DNA of 37,389 nucleotides from Fimbriimonadaceae bacterium (GTDB taxonomy: Bacteria > Armatimonadota > Fimbriimonadia > Fimbriimonadales > Fimbriimonadaceae), in NCBI GenBank assembly GCA_025455775.1, contig JALOLT010000014.1, forward strand, positions 1 to 37,389. The letters run 5' to 3'. Under the pieces are notes generated by a model, which saw nothing but the letters and a program-made list of their open reading frames with translations, was not told the origin of the DNA and did not search any database. A program made the position numbers and the translations under genes. The stretch's first letter is position 1, and each line of letters begins with the position of its first letter. Below are positions 7,504 through 14,865 of this stretch, piece after piece.

Positions 7504-10032
7504 ATGCAAAAATCAGACAAACTGACCCGACTAGGGATGCTTTTCGCGCTCGCGACTCTGGCCACCTTTGCCCAAGCCGCAACCTACTATCTCTCCCCCA
7601 CGGGAAGCGACACGACCGGTAACGGTTCTAGCTCGAATCCCTGGAGATCACTCGCTCCTGTCGCAACCAATGTGCCAGCCCGTCAAGGACACATCGTCCA
7701 TCTCCGGCCGGGCACATATTTCCAAAACACCCCAATTTGGCTCCCAATCGGGATCACTTTGCAGGGGGAAAGCACGGTTGCCGAGCCCAACAAGACAATC
7801 ATTTATTGCCGAGTACCAGAAGGAACTGGCCCAGGATCGACGATCAGCTGGTCAACCGGAAACAAGGAGGTTTATCCAACGATCGTTCAAAATCTGACAT
7901 TTGATGGAGACAACTTCACTGGCTTCGGCGGACTTGACTTTAGACGACACAACAACGTAACGGTACAAGATAACTTCTTCCGAAACTTTGCCGGGGAACC
8001 CTTAAGCATAAAGATCGAAGAAAGCTCTCGAAGACCTTTATTTGACGACGAATGGATCACCAATTCAAAGATCCTTCGAAACGACTTTCGCAACAACAAG
8101 GCTCGTGCCCTATGGGGTAACGCCATGCGAAACTTCGAAATCGCTTACAACACAATCTATAACCCCGATAAGGCAGGTGCGTCGTTCACGAATCCAACGT
8201 ACCTCGGTGACGGGATTCAGATTTACTCGAGTGAAGGCGGACGCATCCACCACAACACCATCACAGTTCCCGACTACATTCCCGAGGAGACCAGATGGAA
8301 GCAGCAGAGCTCCGCTCCCACCATCACCATTCTCCACGGCGGAAGAGGTTTGGAGGTCGATAACAACGTTTTGAATCAGTGGACCTCATTTGTTCAAGAG
8401 GACGGCAATCTCGACGTCCTTAACTTGGACTTCCACCACAATACGATGACTCAGATTGCTGACGTGCCAGGCCAAGCAGTCGAGATCATGTGGCATAACA
8501 CCCTCATCCGCGACAACGTCTTTACCAACTTCGCCTATAACGTTTTAACGGACAATGGCGAAGACACTTATGGCGTTCTGAAAAACATTCAAGTTTTTCG
8601 AAACGTAATCCGCAGAACTTCCCCCATGACCGTCTGGGAAACTGCCGGCGTTGTATTCCGCAACTTCAAGCAATCAGACCTTGAAAACTTTTATGTTTAC
8701 AATAACGTTTTCGATGGCCTGTACTACGCTCTTCTCGTTGACGGCGGCGGCCCAATCAAGAGCGCCTATGTAAAGAACAACGTGATGCTGAACTGTGGCT
8801 ATGTCGTTTGCTGGGCTTGGCCGCAAAAGACAAACATTCAGACGCTGGAGATTGCTAATAACGCATGGCACTACACGATTGGGTTTGAGCGAAACCCTCG
8901 CGCTTCCGTCGTGACATTTAACTCCAACTACCCGGGAACCGGCTCGTCCTTATCCAGTGCAGCAGCTCTGGGACTCCTCCTGAGTGGAAACGTGCCGTCT
9001 CCCTACTACACTCCATCCTCCGCGACCTCCTTTGTTGTAAACAAGGGGACAGCAACGATCTCTCCGAGCTTCTCTCTGACTGGATTCCAAGGCACGGCTC
9101 CAGACCTCGGAATCTTTGAATACGTCGGCGGCGGAAGCGGATCAGGTACGGGGCTGCGGGGTAGCTACTTCGCAGGCATGAACCTCAGCGGTTCACCAGT
9201 TCTGACCAGAACCGACTCGACGGTTAACTTTAGCTGGGGATCTAGCTCCTATACATCCGGCGGATCGACAGACAACTTCTCCGTTCGGTGGGAAGGCGAG
9301 GTTCAAGCCACCACGACTGGCTCCTACACCTTCTCTACACTCACCGACGATGGAGTGCGTCTCTGGGTCAATGGCACCCTCGTGATCGATAATTGGACGA
9401 ACCATGGCGACACCTGGGACACCTCACCGATCATCTCCCTGACGGCAGGCCAGAAGGTCTCGATTAAGATGGAGTTCTTCGAAAACGGCGGGGGAGCGAC
9501 GGCTCAACTCCATTGGACAACTCCTGGCAATGCCAGACAGGTCATTCCCATGTCTCAGCTCTACCCAGCGACAGGAAGTTCGTCTGGCTCGTCTGGAACA
9601 GGAACAGGTCTGAAAGCGTCGTTCTACTCCGGCATGAGTCTCAGTGGTTCACCGCTCCTGACGAGAACTGACTCAACCGTGAACTTTAGCTGGGGGAACG
9701 GCTCCTACACCTCCGGGGGACCGACAAATAACTTCTCGGCCAAATGGGAAGGCGAAGTACAGGCCACAGCTGCTGGTAACTACACCTTCTCAACCCTCAG
9801 TGACGACGGAGTCCGGCTCTATGTGAACGGGAACCTCGTGATCAACAACTGGACAAACCATGGCGATACCTGGGACACCTCAGCGGCTGTGAACCTCACG
9901 GCAGGCCAAAAGGTAACCATTCGAATGGAATACTTCGAAAACGGCGGGGGAGCAACCGCCCAGCTCCACTGGACACCTCCCGGAGGAACGAGACAGGTCA
10001 TCCCAACGGCCCAGCTCTATCCTGCACCATAG
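7504..10032 (+). CDS. Secreted right-handed beta-helix protein with two PA14 domains
   Basis: Exported protein of 842 aa. A signal peptide (residues 1 to about 25, ending near F-A-Q-A-A) is followed by Y-Y-L-S-P-T-G-S-D-T, the usual opening of secreted parallel beta-helix proteins. A long run of N/V/F-rich rungs (about 40-540) gives a pectate-lyase-like or NosD-like right-handed beta-helix. A Gly/Ser linker leads to PA14 domain 1 (about 550-695) and, after another Gly/Ser linker, PA14 domain 2 (about 702-842). The two PA14 copies are nearly parallel in sequence, including D-D-G-V-R-L, N-W-T-N-H-G-D-T-W-D-T and F-E-N-G-G-G-A-T-A-Q-L-H-W, so they are a recent internal duplication. PA14 domains commonly bind carbohydrate. 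The helix may be a polysaccharide lyase or a non-catalytic binder; no catalytic residues could be assigned. GGAGG lies 9 nt before the ATG. Confidence 0.88.
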   Translation: MQKSDKLTRLGMLFALATLATFAQAATYYLSPTGSDTTGNGSSSNPWRSLAPVATNVPARQGHIVHLRPGTYFQNTPIWLPIGITLQGESTVAEPNKTIIYCRVPEGTGPGSTISWSTGNKEVYPTIVQNLTFDGDNFTGFGGLDFRRHNNVTVQDNFFRNFAGEPLSIKIEESSRRPLFDDEWITNSKILRNDFRNNKARALWGNAMRNFEIAYNTIYNPDKAGASFTNPTYLGDGIQIYSSEGGRIHHNTITVPDYIPEETRWKQQSSAPTITILHGGRGLEVDNNVLNQWTSFVQEDGNLDVLNLDFHHNTMTQIADVPGQAVEIMWHNTLIRDNVFTNFAYNVLTDNGEDTYGVLKNIQVFRNVIRRTSPMTVWETAGVVFRNFKQSDLENFYVYNNVFDGLYYALLVDGGGPIKSAYVKNNVMLNCGYVVCWAWPQKTNIQTLEIANNAWHYTIGFERNPRASVVTFNSNYPGTGSSLSSAAALGLLLSGNVPSPYYTPSSATSFVVNKGTATISPSFSLTGFQGTAPDLGIFEYVGGGSGSGTGLRGSYFAGMNLSGSPVLTRTDSTVNFSWGSSSYTSGGSTDNFSVRWEGEVQATTTGSYTFSTLTDDGVRLWVNGTLVIDNWTNHGDTWDTSPIISLTAGQKVSIKMEFFENGGGATAQLHWTTPGNARQVIPMSQLYPATGSSSGSSGTGTGLKASFYSGMSLSGSPLLTRTDSTVNFSWGNGSYTSGGPTNNFSAKWEGEVQATAAGNYTFSTLSDDGVRLYVNGNLVINNWTNHGDTWDTSAAVNLTAGQKVTIRMEYFENGGGATAQLHWTPPGGTRQVIPTAQLYPAP

Positions 10033-10040
10033 GTCTGCCC

Positions 10041-10058
10041 AAAAACTGACCTTGTCAG
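10041..10058 (-). terminator. Short terminator for the dnaG-sigma-selenoprotein transcript
   Basis: On the minus strand CTGAC-AAG-GTCAG is followed by TTTTT, a small stem with a T-run. It lies about 60 nt past the stop of the peroxiredoxin-like gene and overlaps the plus-strand terminator, so the pair would act in both directions. The stem has only 5 bp, hence modest confidence. Confidence 0.4.
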
Positions 10059-10098
10059 CCACTCCCCTCCACAATCCGGACGGGGGGTGGCTCTTTTA
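10057..10098 (+). terminator. Rho-independent terminator of the beta-helix gene
   Basis: AGCCACTCCCC (10057-10067) pairs with GGGGGGTGGCT (10082-10092) over 11 positions with one T-G pair. An inner TCC/GGA pairing extends the hairpin, and the stem is followed by CTTTTA. It begins 25 nt after the stop codon. Confidence 0.8.
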
Positions 10099-10121
10099 TT
10101 GGGGCCCAGATTTCCGTCACC

Positions 10122-10634
10122 CTAGCTCGGAAGCACTCCCAGGGCCAACCCGATATCATGCGCAGTGGGATTGTCGGAGGCATTTGTGTTGCGGTGCTCC
10201 CAGATGACAGTTCCGCACCGGTCCAGGACGAACGATCCCCCCATCTGCCAGGGATCCCCGACTGGGGCTCCCACCGAATGACCCTTCTTAGCTGCTTCGG
10301 CTCCTCGCCTCCAACTCTCCCAGCCGAACATTTGCTTTACGGAGCCCCTGCCAAGGCCAAACTGAAGGTACAGCTCCTTATCCGGGTCGCAGATAAATCG
10401 GTGAGGGCTCCTCAGTTTCTTTCGGAAAGCCTCGGCTTGGCCTTCATTGGCCATAACCACAAAGGCAACGTTCCAATGATCATGTTCACGCAGCTCCGCC
10501 ACGTGTTCTCGACAGAAAATTCACCCAAAATGGCGCAGGAAAATCAAGGCTAAAGGTTCTTCGTCAAAGAGAAAAGCGAAGGGAACTTCCTCCCCCTCAC
10601 TGAGTCTGACAAACTGCTCGCCCGATACTACCAC
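10122..10634 (-). CDS. Peroxiredoxin-like (AhpC-TSA_2 / PRXL2 type) protein, probable selenoprotein with UxxC
   Basis: Thioredoxin-fold peroxiredoxin-like protein of 170 aa when UGA at 10523-10521 (codon 38) is read through. The frame upstream and downstream is homologous without a gap: F-L-R-H-F-G-[UGA]-I-F-C-R-E-H-V-A-E-L-R matches the family motif F-G-C-x-x-C-R-E-H, with UGA exactly where the first cysteine of CxxC belongs. Read as selenocysteine this gives U38-I-F-C41. Downstream, D-P-D-K-E-L-Y and G-L-G-R-G-S are further family landmarks. A hairpin fitting a bacterial SECIS begins 16 nt after the UGA. The GTG start at 10634 lies 10 nt after the sigma-factor stop, so the gene is probably co-transcribed with dnaG and the sigma gene. 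Stopping at UGA would leave a useless 37-aa peptide, and starting at the internal GTG 10502 would omit the active site. A nonsense mutation or sequencing error cannot be excluded, because one base change separates TGC/TGT from TGA. Selenocysteine genes are not in this window. Confidence 0.78.
10487..10505 (-). promoter_or_regulatory. Candidate bacterial SECIS hairpin
   Basis: Nucleotides 16-34 after the UGA fold into an 8-bp stem with a GGA triloop: C-G, A-U, C-G, G-C, U-G, G-U, G-C, C-G. The loop begins 24 nt after the UGA and starts with GG. Established features of bacterial SECIS elements are a small apical loop, a guanosine in the first two loop positions and a spacing of roughly 16-37 nt; all three are met. 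The hairpin lies inside the coding sequence, as bacterial SECIS elements do. Confidence 0.6.
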
Positions 10635-10644
10635 GTCTCTTTTT

Positions 10645-11562
10645 TTACTCCAGAGTAATGCGAATCTGCGCGGCAATCTCTGGGATTCGGAGCTTTTTCA
10701 GACTTCGTTTTTCAATTTGTCGCACCCGTTCACGTGTCATTTCGAACTCCGTCGCGACATCTTCTAGTGTTCTGGGACGACCGTCCTCAAATCCGAAGCG
10801 TCTCAGTAAGACTTCTTTTTCCCTCTCGTCCAAAGTTTCAAGAGCCTCCCAGAGTTTCTCTCGTTGGATGTTCCTCATCGCAGCCTCGGTCGCAAGGTGG
10901 CTCTCCGGATCTCTGAGGAAATCGACGAGCGTCAAATCGTCCGCTTCTCCGACCGGTGCCTCTAAGCTCAAGGCATCGGGAAGGGCCTCGAACAAAGCCT
11001 TGAGCCGACCGACCGAGAGGCCAGTCGCTTTCGCTAGCTCCTGTTGCTCTGGTTCACGCCCCAGCTCTTGGTGGAGTCTCGCCTGGATCCTCATAATGCG
11101 CCCGATTGATTCGGCAATGTGAACGGGAACCCGGATTGTTCGCCCCTGGTCACTCAGGGCTCTGGTGATGGACTGCCGAATCCACCAAGTCGCGTAGGTG
11201 CTGAATCGGTACCCCTTTCGATAGTCAAACTTCTTGGCCGCCTTCATGAGGCCAATGTTGCCTTCTTGGATCAGATCTTGGAGCGCAACACCCCGGTTAG
11301 CGTACTTCTTAGCCACAGAAACAACGAGGCGCAAATTTGCTTCAACCAGCAGATTCCGGCACTCTTCGGAACCCTGTTCGGCCTGCTTGGCCAGTTCCAA
11401 CTCCTGCTGAGCGGTGAGAAGAGGAATTCTCCCGATCCGTTGGAGCCACAGCTTTATTGAATCGTCGACCGAGTCGCGCCTGGAGTCTTCGTGGCCATTT
11501 TTCTCAGCTGATGACGCATCCGAATTCAAAGACTTTTCATTCAAGTAACCATTTTCAATCAC
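10645..11562 (-). CDS. rpoD: RNA polymerase sigma-70 family factor (RpoD/SigA type)
   Basis: Primary-type sigma factor of 305 aa that directs RNA polymerase to promoters. Region 1.2 begins at D-D-S-I-K-L-W-L. Region 2 contains L-I-Q-E-G-N-I-G-L-M-K-A and the promoter-melting and -10-binding Y-A-T-W-W-I-R-Q-S-I. Region 3 follows V-P-V-H-I-A-E, and region 4 ends with the -35 helix-turn-helix T-R-E-R-V-R-Q-I-E. It lacks the long acidic N-terminal region 1.1 seen in E. coli, as in many short SigA proteins. It starts with GTG. Its place directly after dnaG is the classical primase-sigma arrangement and supports the housekeeping sigma, although a group 2 sigma cannot be ruled out. The next gene starts 10 nt after its stop. 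Confidence 0.92.
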   Translation of the reverse strand: MIENGYLNEKSLNSDASSAEKNGHEDSRRDSVDDSIKLWLQRIGRIPLLTAQQELELAKQAEQGSEECRNLLVEANLRLVVSVAKKYANRGVALQDLIQEGNIGLMKAAKKFDYRKGYRFSTYATWWIRQSITRALSDQGRTIRVPVHIAESIGRIMRIQARLHQELGREPEQQELAKATGLSVGRLKALFEALPDALSLEAPVGEADDLTLVDFLRDPESHLATEAAMRNIQREKLWEALETLDEREKEVLLRRFGFEDGRPRTLEDVATEFEMTRERVRQIEKRSLKKLRIPEIAAQIRITLE

Positions 11563-11625
11563 AGAAGTTCAACCCACTTAGCTTACTACGCGGGAGGATA
11601 CTCTAAGTTTCAGTAATTCGAAACC

Positions 11626-13356
11626 CTAATCTTCCGGATTCCCACCTTTTTGTTGGCGAAGCTTTTCACTGAGCTGCCTGAGCAGTTCGTCATCAGTCGC
11701 GGCTCGGTCACCAAGAGCTTTGAGCTCTCGCTCGCTCGCGAGTCGCTGCAGTCTCTTGAGGGCGTCCTCGACCGCAGCAAGTGGCAATGGCTCTTCTTCT
11801 TCCCACAGCAAGAGTTCCAAGACTTCCCTGCCCCTTCCCTGAGGCAGTTGATCCAGAAGCTCTGCAGGTCCTTGGGTTGTTCCCGTTGCAGAGAGGGATT
11901 CGATGACCGCAATAGCGTCTGAACTGTAAAAAAGTTTGGCCTGACCCAGGGCGTCAAGAGCGACTTTCTTGGTCGTTGGTGAGTTCATGGCTCTGATAAG
12001 AACCCGCTCAGGTCCGGACATGTCGTAGGCACGCTTGCCGGATGGCACAACGGAAGTTTGGCTTGATGATCTGAGAGCCTTATCGCCCCCGGTCATGGCC
12101 TGGCGCACCATCCGACCAAGGGCCCGTTTCGCAGCTGCGACATCTCTGACCCCTGGGTAGTCAGCCGCGACTTCATGGAGGAATCTCTCCCGCTCCAGGT
12201 CGTTTCTAGCAAGGGTGAGGGCCTGAACGACTTCGTCCCAATAGGCTTGGTCACGCCGATCCGGATACTTTGCTTGAAGCGACCTGAGGATGAATTCGAC
12301 CGGCGTTTGAGTTTGCTCGATGGCTCTTTGGACTGCGAGGGGCCCCTGAGTGCGAAGCAAAGTGTCTGGATCGTCTCCTGGCGGCATCAGGGCAATTCGG
12401 ACTCGCAGTCCCGCTTCTTGGCACAGTCGACTCGCTTTCTCCGCTGCTTTTTGACCTGCCGCATCGGAATCATAGAGTATGACGACCTCTTGGCACCACC
12501 TTGAGAGGAGCTTCACATGGTCTTCGGCGAGGCTTGTTCCTAAAGTCGCTACCGCAGAAGTGACTCCTGCTCGATGGCATGCGATGACATCGAGGTACCC
12601 CTCAACCAGGACCGCCGTGCCAGATTTCGAGATGGACTCCTTCGCCTTGTGCATCCCGTATAAGACCTTGCTCTTTGAATAGAGAGGTGTATCGGACGAG
12701 TTAATGTACTTCGGGATGCCTGCCCCAATGATCCGTCCCCCGAAGGCGACCAGCCCCCCCCTCTCATCGTGGATGGGGAAGATGAGGCGGTCGCGGAATC
12801 GGCCAAAGAATCCACCTCCCTGATCTTGGTCAACAAGGAACAGGTCTCGACATTCTTGGAGAGAGTGGCCTGCCTTTTTCAGGATATGGGCCAGAGCATC
12901 CCCCACTCCCGGGCCATAGCCGAGTTGCCAGGCTGCGATGACTTCTGAAGTGATGTTCCGGGACTCGCAATAGATTTTAGCTGCTGGCTCCGCCTCGAGG
13001 GATCTTTGGAAAAAGACCAGGGCTTCGCTCATCGCTGACTCAAAGGCTTCCCTCCGGCTTGGCCCCTTGTTCTCTTTGCTGAGGGTGACGCCTGCTCTTG
13101 CGGCTAAGAGGGTCAGGGCTTCAGCGAATTCAACTTTCTGAGTTTCCATGACCCAGTTAAAGATGTCACCGGTTGCACCACAGCTCCAGCACCGGTACCT
13201 TCCCATTTGGTCATTAACATTAAAGGAAGGGTTTTTGTCGTCGTGAAACGGACATAAACCCTTCCAATCTCGCCCAGCTTTCTTGAGCGGAACTCTTTCT
13301 GCTACCAGGTCGCGGATGCTAATCCGCCGCTTAATTTCGGCAATCTCATCCGACAC
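11626..13356 (-). CDS. dnaG: DNA primase
   Basis: DNA primase of 576 aa, which makes RNA primers at the replication fork. The N-terminal CHC2 zinc finger is C35-x-x-H38 with C56-x-x-C59. The central catalytic core has the TOPRIM motif V-L-V-E-G-Y-L-D-V and the metal-binding D-S-D-A-A-G. The C-terminal part is the less conserved helicase-interaction region. Length and domain order are normal. The start is GTG 13356: a TAAACT box lies exactly 6 nt upstream and no ribosome-binding site is visible, which suggests a leaderless start inside the end of the preceding gene. The sigma gene follows after 63 nt. Confidence 0.96.
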   Translation of the reverse strand: MSDEIAEIKRRISIRDLVAERVPLKKAGRDWKGLCPFHDDKNPSFNVNDQMGRYRCWSCGATGDIFNWVMETQKVEFAEALTLLAARAGVTLSKENKGPSRREAFESAMSEALVFFQRSLEAEPAAKIYCESRNITSEVIAAWQLGYGPGVGDALAHILKKAGHSLQECRDLFLVDQDQGGGFFGRFRDRLIFPIHDERGGLVAFGGRIIGAGIPKYINSSDTPLYSKSKVLYGMHKAKESISKSGTAVLVEGYLDVIACHRAGVTSAVATLGTSLAEDHVKLLSRWCQEVVILYDSDAAGQKAAEKASRLCQEAGLRVRIALMPPGDDPDTLLRTQGPLAVQRAIEQTQTPVEFILRSLQAKYPDRRDQAYWDEVVQALTLARNDLERERFLHEVAADYPGVRDVAAAKRALGRMVRQAMTGGDKALRSSSQTSVVPSGKRAYDMSGPERVLIRAMNSPTTKKVALDALGQAKLFYSSDAIAVIESLSATGTTQGPAELLDQLPQGRGREVLELLLWEEEEPLPLAAVEDALKRLQRLASERELKALGDRAATDDELLRQLSEKLRQQKGGNPED

Positions 13357-13362
13357 TGTTGT

Positions 13363-13368
13363 AGTTTA
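13363..13368 (-). promoter_or_regulatory. Leaderless -10 box for dnaG
   Basis: TAAACT with 6 nt to the GTG start of dnaG. Its first three bases are also the TAA stop codon of the upstream gene. It would give dnaG its own transcript starting at the G of GTG, in addition to any read-through from upstream. Confidence 0.5.
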
Positions 13369-14226
13369 CTGCTTACCAGCAGCGACTACAACACCAGTGA
13401 CTTGGTGCGGTTTGTTGGCTTGGAGTCGGCTCATTCGGAAGGCGACTCTGTCGCGCACGAGGAATCGAACGACGATGTTATCGCCGGTGATTTCGTAGGC
13501 GTCAGGTGCTCCGTATTGCCGAATGAGAGTCCCGAAGGTCGTTCCAAGGGTGACTCCGCGCCGCGTTCTGACGGCACTATTCCTCATGCCGATCGCTTCG
13601 ATTTGGATAACTCGGTTAAATTTATCCATGACAAAGGCATAGCGAGTGCCGGGTCGTCGGTAGACCCAACGGGTGAAGATGACTCGTCCGGAAGAGCCAG
13701 AGACTGTTCCATCTGCTCCGCCAGGTCGTCCACCAGGGCCACCAGGTCTGCCTGGGCCGCTCGGCATACCCCCTGGAGGGCCACCTCGTGTGGGAGGAGC
13801 TCCTCGACCTCTGGCGTCACCTTCGTCTTCCGGGAAGGCTTGTCGCCACATAGAGCTTGGCTCTGAGAACGGATCACCGATCAGGTCAGAAGCAGCTGTT
13901 CCAGCTCCCGATGGGGTTATGTTCTCCATGGCAGTTGGCTGTCCGCCGCCACCGCCGGCACCAGGGCCGCCTCTTCCGCCGCCAGGGCCAGAGGGAGCTC
14001 CGCCAGGGGCGGCACCGCCGGCTCCTGTGGAAAGGCCTTGGATATCATCGGGGTTACCGAACCGAGCAATGACTCTGGTACCTGGGTCGTAGAGCGCAAT
14101 GCCAACAAGGCTATTCTCGGCCGAGCCACGACGGGGCTGGGGAGCCGAGGGGTTTTGGGCAATCGCCGAAACGCCGACCATCGACGCAACGGATACAACT
14201 GCAAGAGCTAAGATTGACTTCTTCAA
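13366..14226 (-). CDS. Secreted Gly/Pro-rich protein of unknown function
   Basis: Unrecognised exported protein of 286 aa. A signal peptide (K-K-S-I-L-A-L-A-V-V start, cleavage near A-I-A-Q) is followed by a short folded segment with Y-D-P-G-T-R-V-I-A-R-F-G-N-P-D. Two low-complexity Gly/Pro/Ala stretches (about residues 70-100 and 140-175) flank a short ordered block. A C-terminal folded domain of about 110 residues contains a second G-T-x-F-G-x-x-I-R-Q-Y-G-A-P-D segment that resembles the first, so both halves may hold the same small 'RFG-x-PD' module. The start is TTG at 14226 with GAGGG 7 nt before it. It lies directly upstream of dnaG; a functional link is not evident. Confidence 0.8.
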   Translation of the reverse strand: MKKSILALAVVSVASMVGVSAIAQNPSAPQPRRGSAENSLVGIALYDPGTRVIARFGNPDDIQGLSTGAGGAAPGGAPSGPGGGRGGPGAGGGGGQPTAMENITPSGAGTAASDLIGDPFSEPSSMWRQAFPEDEGDARGRGAPPTRGGPPGGMPSGPGRPGGPGGRPGGADGTVSGSSGRVIFTRWVYRRPGTRYAFVMDKFNRVIQIEAIGMRNSAVRTRRGVTLGTTFGTLIRQYGAPDAYEITGDNIVVRFLVRDRVAFRMSRLQANKPHQVTGVVVAAGKQ

Positions 14227-14329
14227 ACCTGTTCCCTCGCGAAAAGAGTTCGCTGTAAGTCTGGACGCAAGCTCACCAAAAAAAGGTTACAGAACCATCC
14301 CTCCGGGCCTAAAGCCAGTGCAGGGTATA

Positions 14330-14362
14330 CCTACGCTAGATAGCGCGCCTAAGCGGCGTAGG
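14330..14362. promoter_or_regulatory. 7-bp inverted repeat upstream of thioredoxin
   Basis: CCTACGC (14330-14336) and GCGTAGG (14356-14362) form an inverted repeat 10 nt before the thioredoxin ATG. TATACC overlaps its left edge (14326-14331) and could be a -10 element. It may be an operator or a leader hairpin. Confidence 0.3.
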
Positions 14363-14372
14363 AAACCGAACC

Positions 14373-14696
14373 ATGCCAGCAAAAAATGTGACTTCTGAAT
14401 CGCAATTTGAATCAGAGATTCTCGGGAGCTCTCTCCCTGTCCTCGTCGATTTCTGGGCTCAGTGGTGCCCCCCTTGCCGGGCCATCGCTCCCAGCATTAG
14501 CGAATTGGCTGAGGAATACGCCGGAAAGGCAGAGGTCTACAAGCTGGATGTGGATCAATTGGGGGACCTTGCAACCAAGTACAGCGTGATGAGCATTCCA
14601 ACCCTTCTCGTGTTCAAAAACGGTGAACTCGTCGAAAGAAGTGTCGGAGGCATGGAAAAGGCACGAATCGCTGCCCTCCTTGATCCCCACGTCTAA
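14373..14696 (+). CDS. trxA: Thioredoxin with a C-P-P-C active site
   Basis: Thioredoxin of 107 aa, a cytoplasmic disulfide reductase that recycles peroxiredoxins and other thiol enzymes. The active site W31-C32-P-P-C35 differs from the usual W-C-G-P-C by a proline in place of glycine, which would be expected to alter redox potential. The cis-proline motif S-I-P-T-L is present, and length and fold are normal. It is transcribed divergently from the Gly/Pro-rich protein gene and is followed by its own strong terminator, so it is probably monocistronic. Confidence 0.95.
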   Translation: MPAKNVTSESQFESEILGSSLPVLVDFWAQWCPPCRAIAPSISELAEEYAGKAEVYKLDVDQLGDLATKYSVMSIPTLLVFKNGELVERSVGGMEKARIAALLDPHV

Positions 14697-14710
14697 GCCT
14701 AGCCCCCTCG

Positions 14711-14757
14711 AACAAGAACCTTCCTCCGCAACTTCGCGAAGGAGGGTTCTTGTTTTT
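14711..14757 (+). terminator. Rho-independent terminator of trxA
   Basis: AACAAGAACCTTCCT (14711-14725) pairs with the 15 nt ending at 14754 (one T-G pair), with an inner CGC/GCG stem around AACTTC. A T-run follows at 14753-14757. It starts 14 nt after the thioredoxin stop. Confidence 0.9.
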
Positions 14758-14783
14758 CAAAACCACCTACAGCCGAGACAATC

Positions 14784-14861
14784 ATTCGTAAAATATATCA
14801 GTTTCACGAATAAACTGTTGCCCCGTTGAAGTTCTGCAGAATTTTGTCCAAAATACAGAAC
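14784..14861. promoter_or_regulatory. Cluster of dyads before the trans-sulfuration gene
   Basis: Three inverted repeats lie between the trxA terminator and the next ATG: ATTCGT/ACGAAT (14784-14789 and 14806-14811), CAGTTT/AAACTG (14799-14804 and 14812-14817), and a composite GTTCTG-ATTTTG / CAAAAT-CAGAAC (14831-14861) that ends 4 nt before the start codon. The region is AT-rich. They look like operator sites controlling the PLP enzyme gene. Confidence 0.45.
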
Positions 14862-14865
14862 GGTC

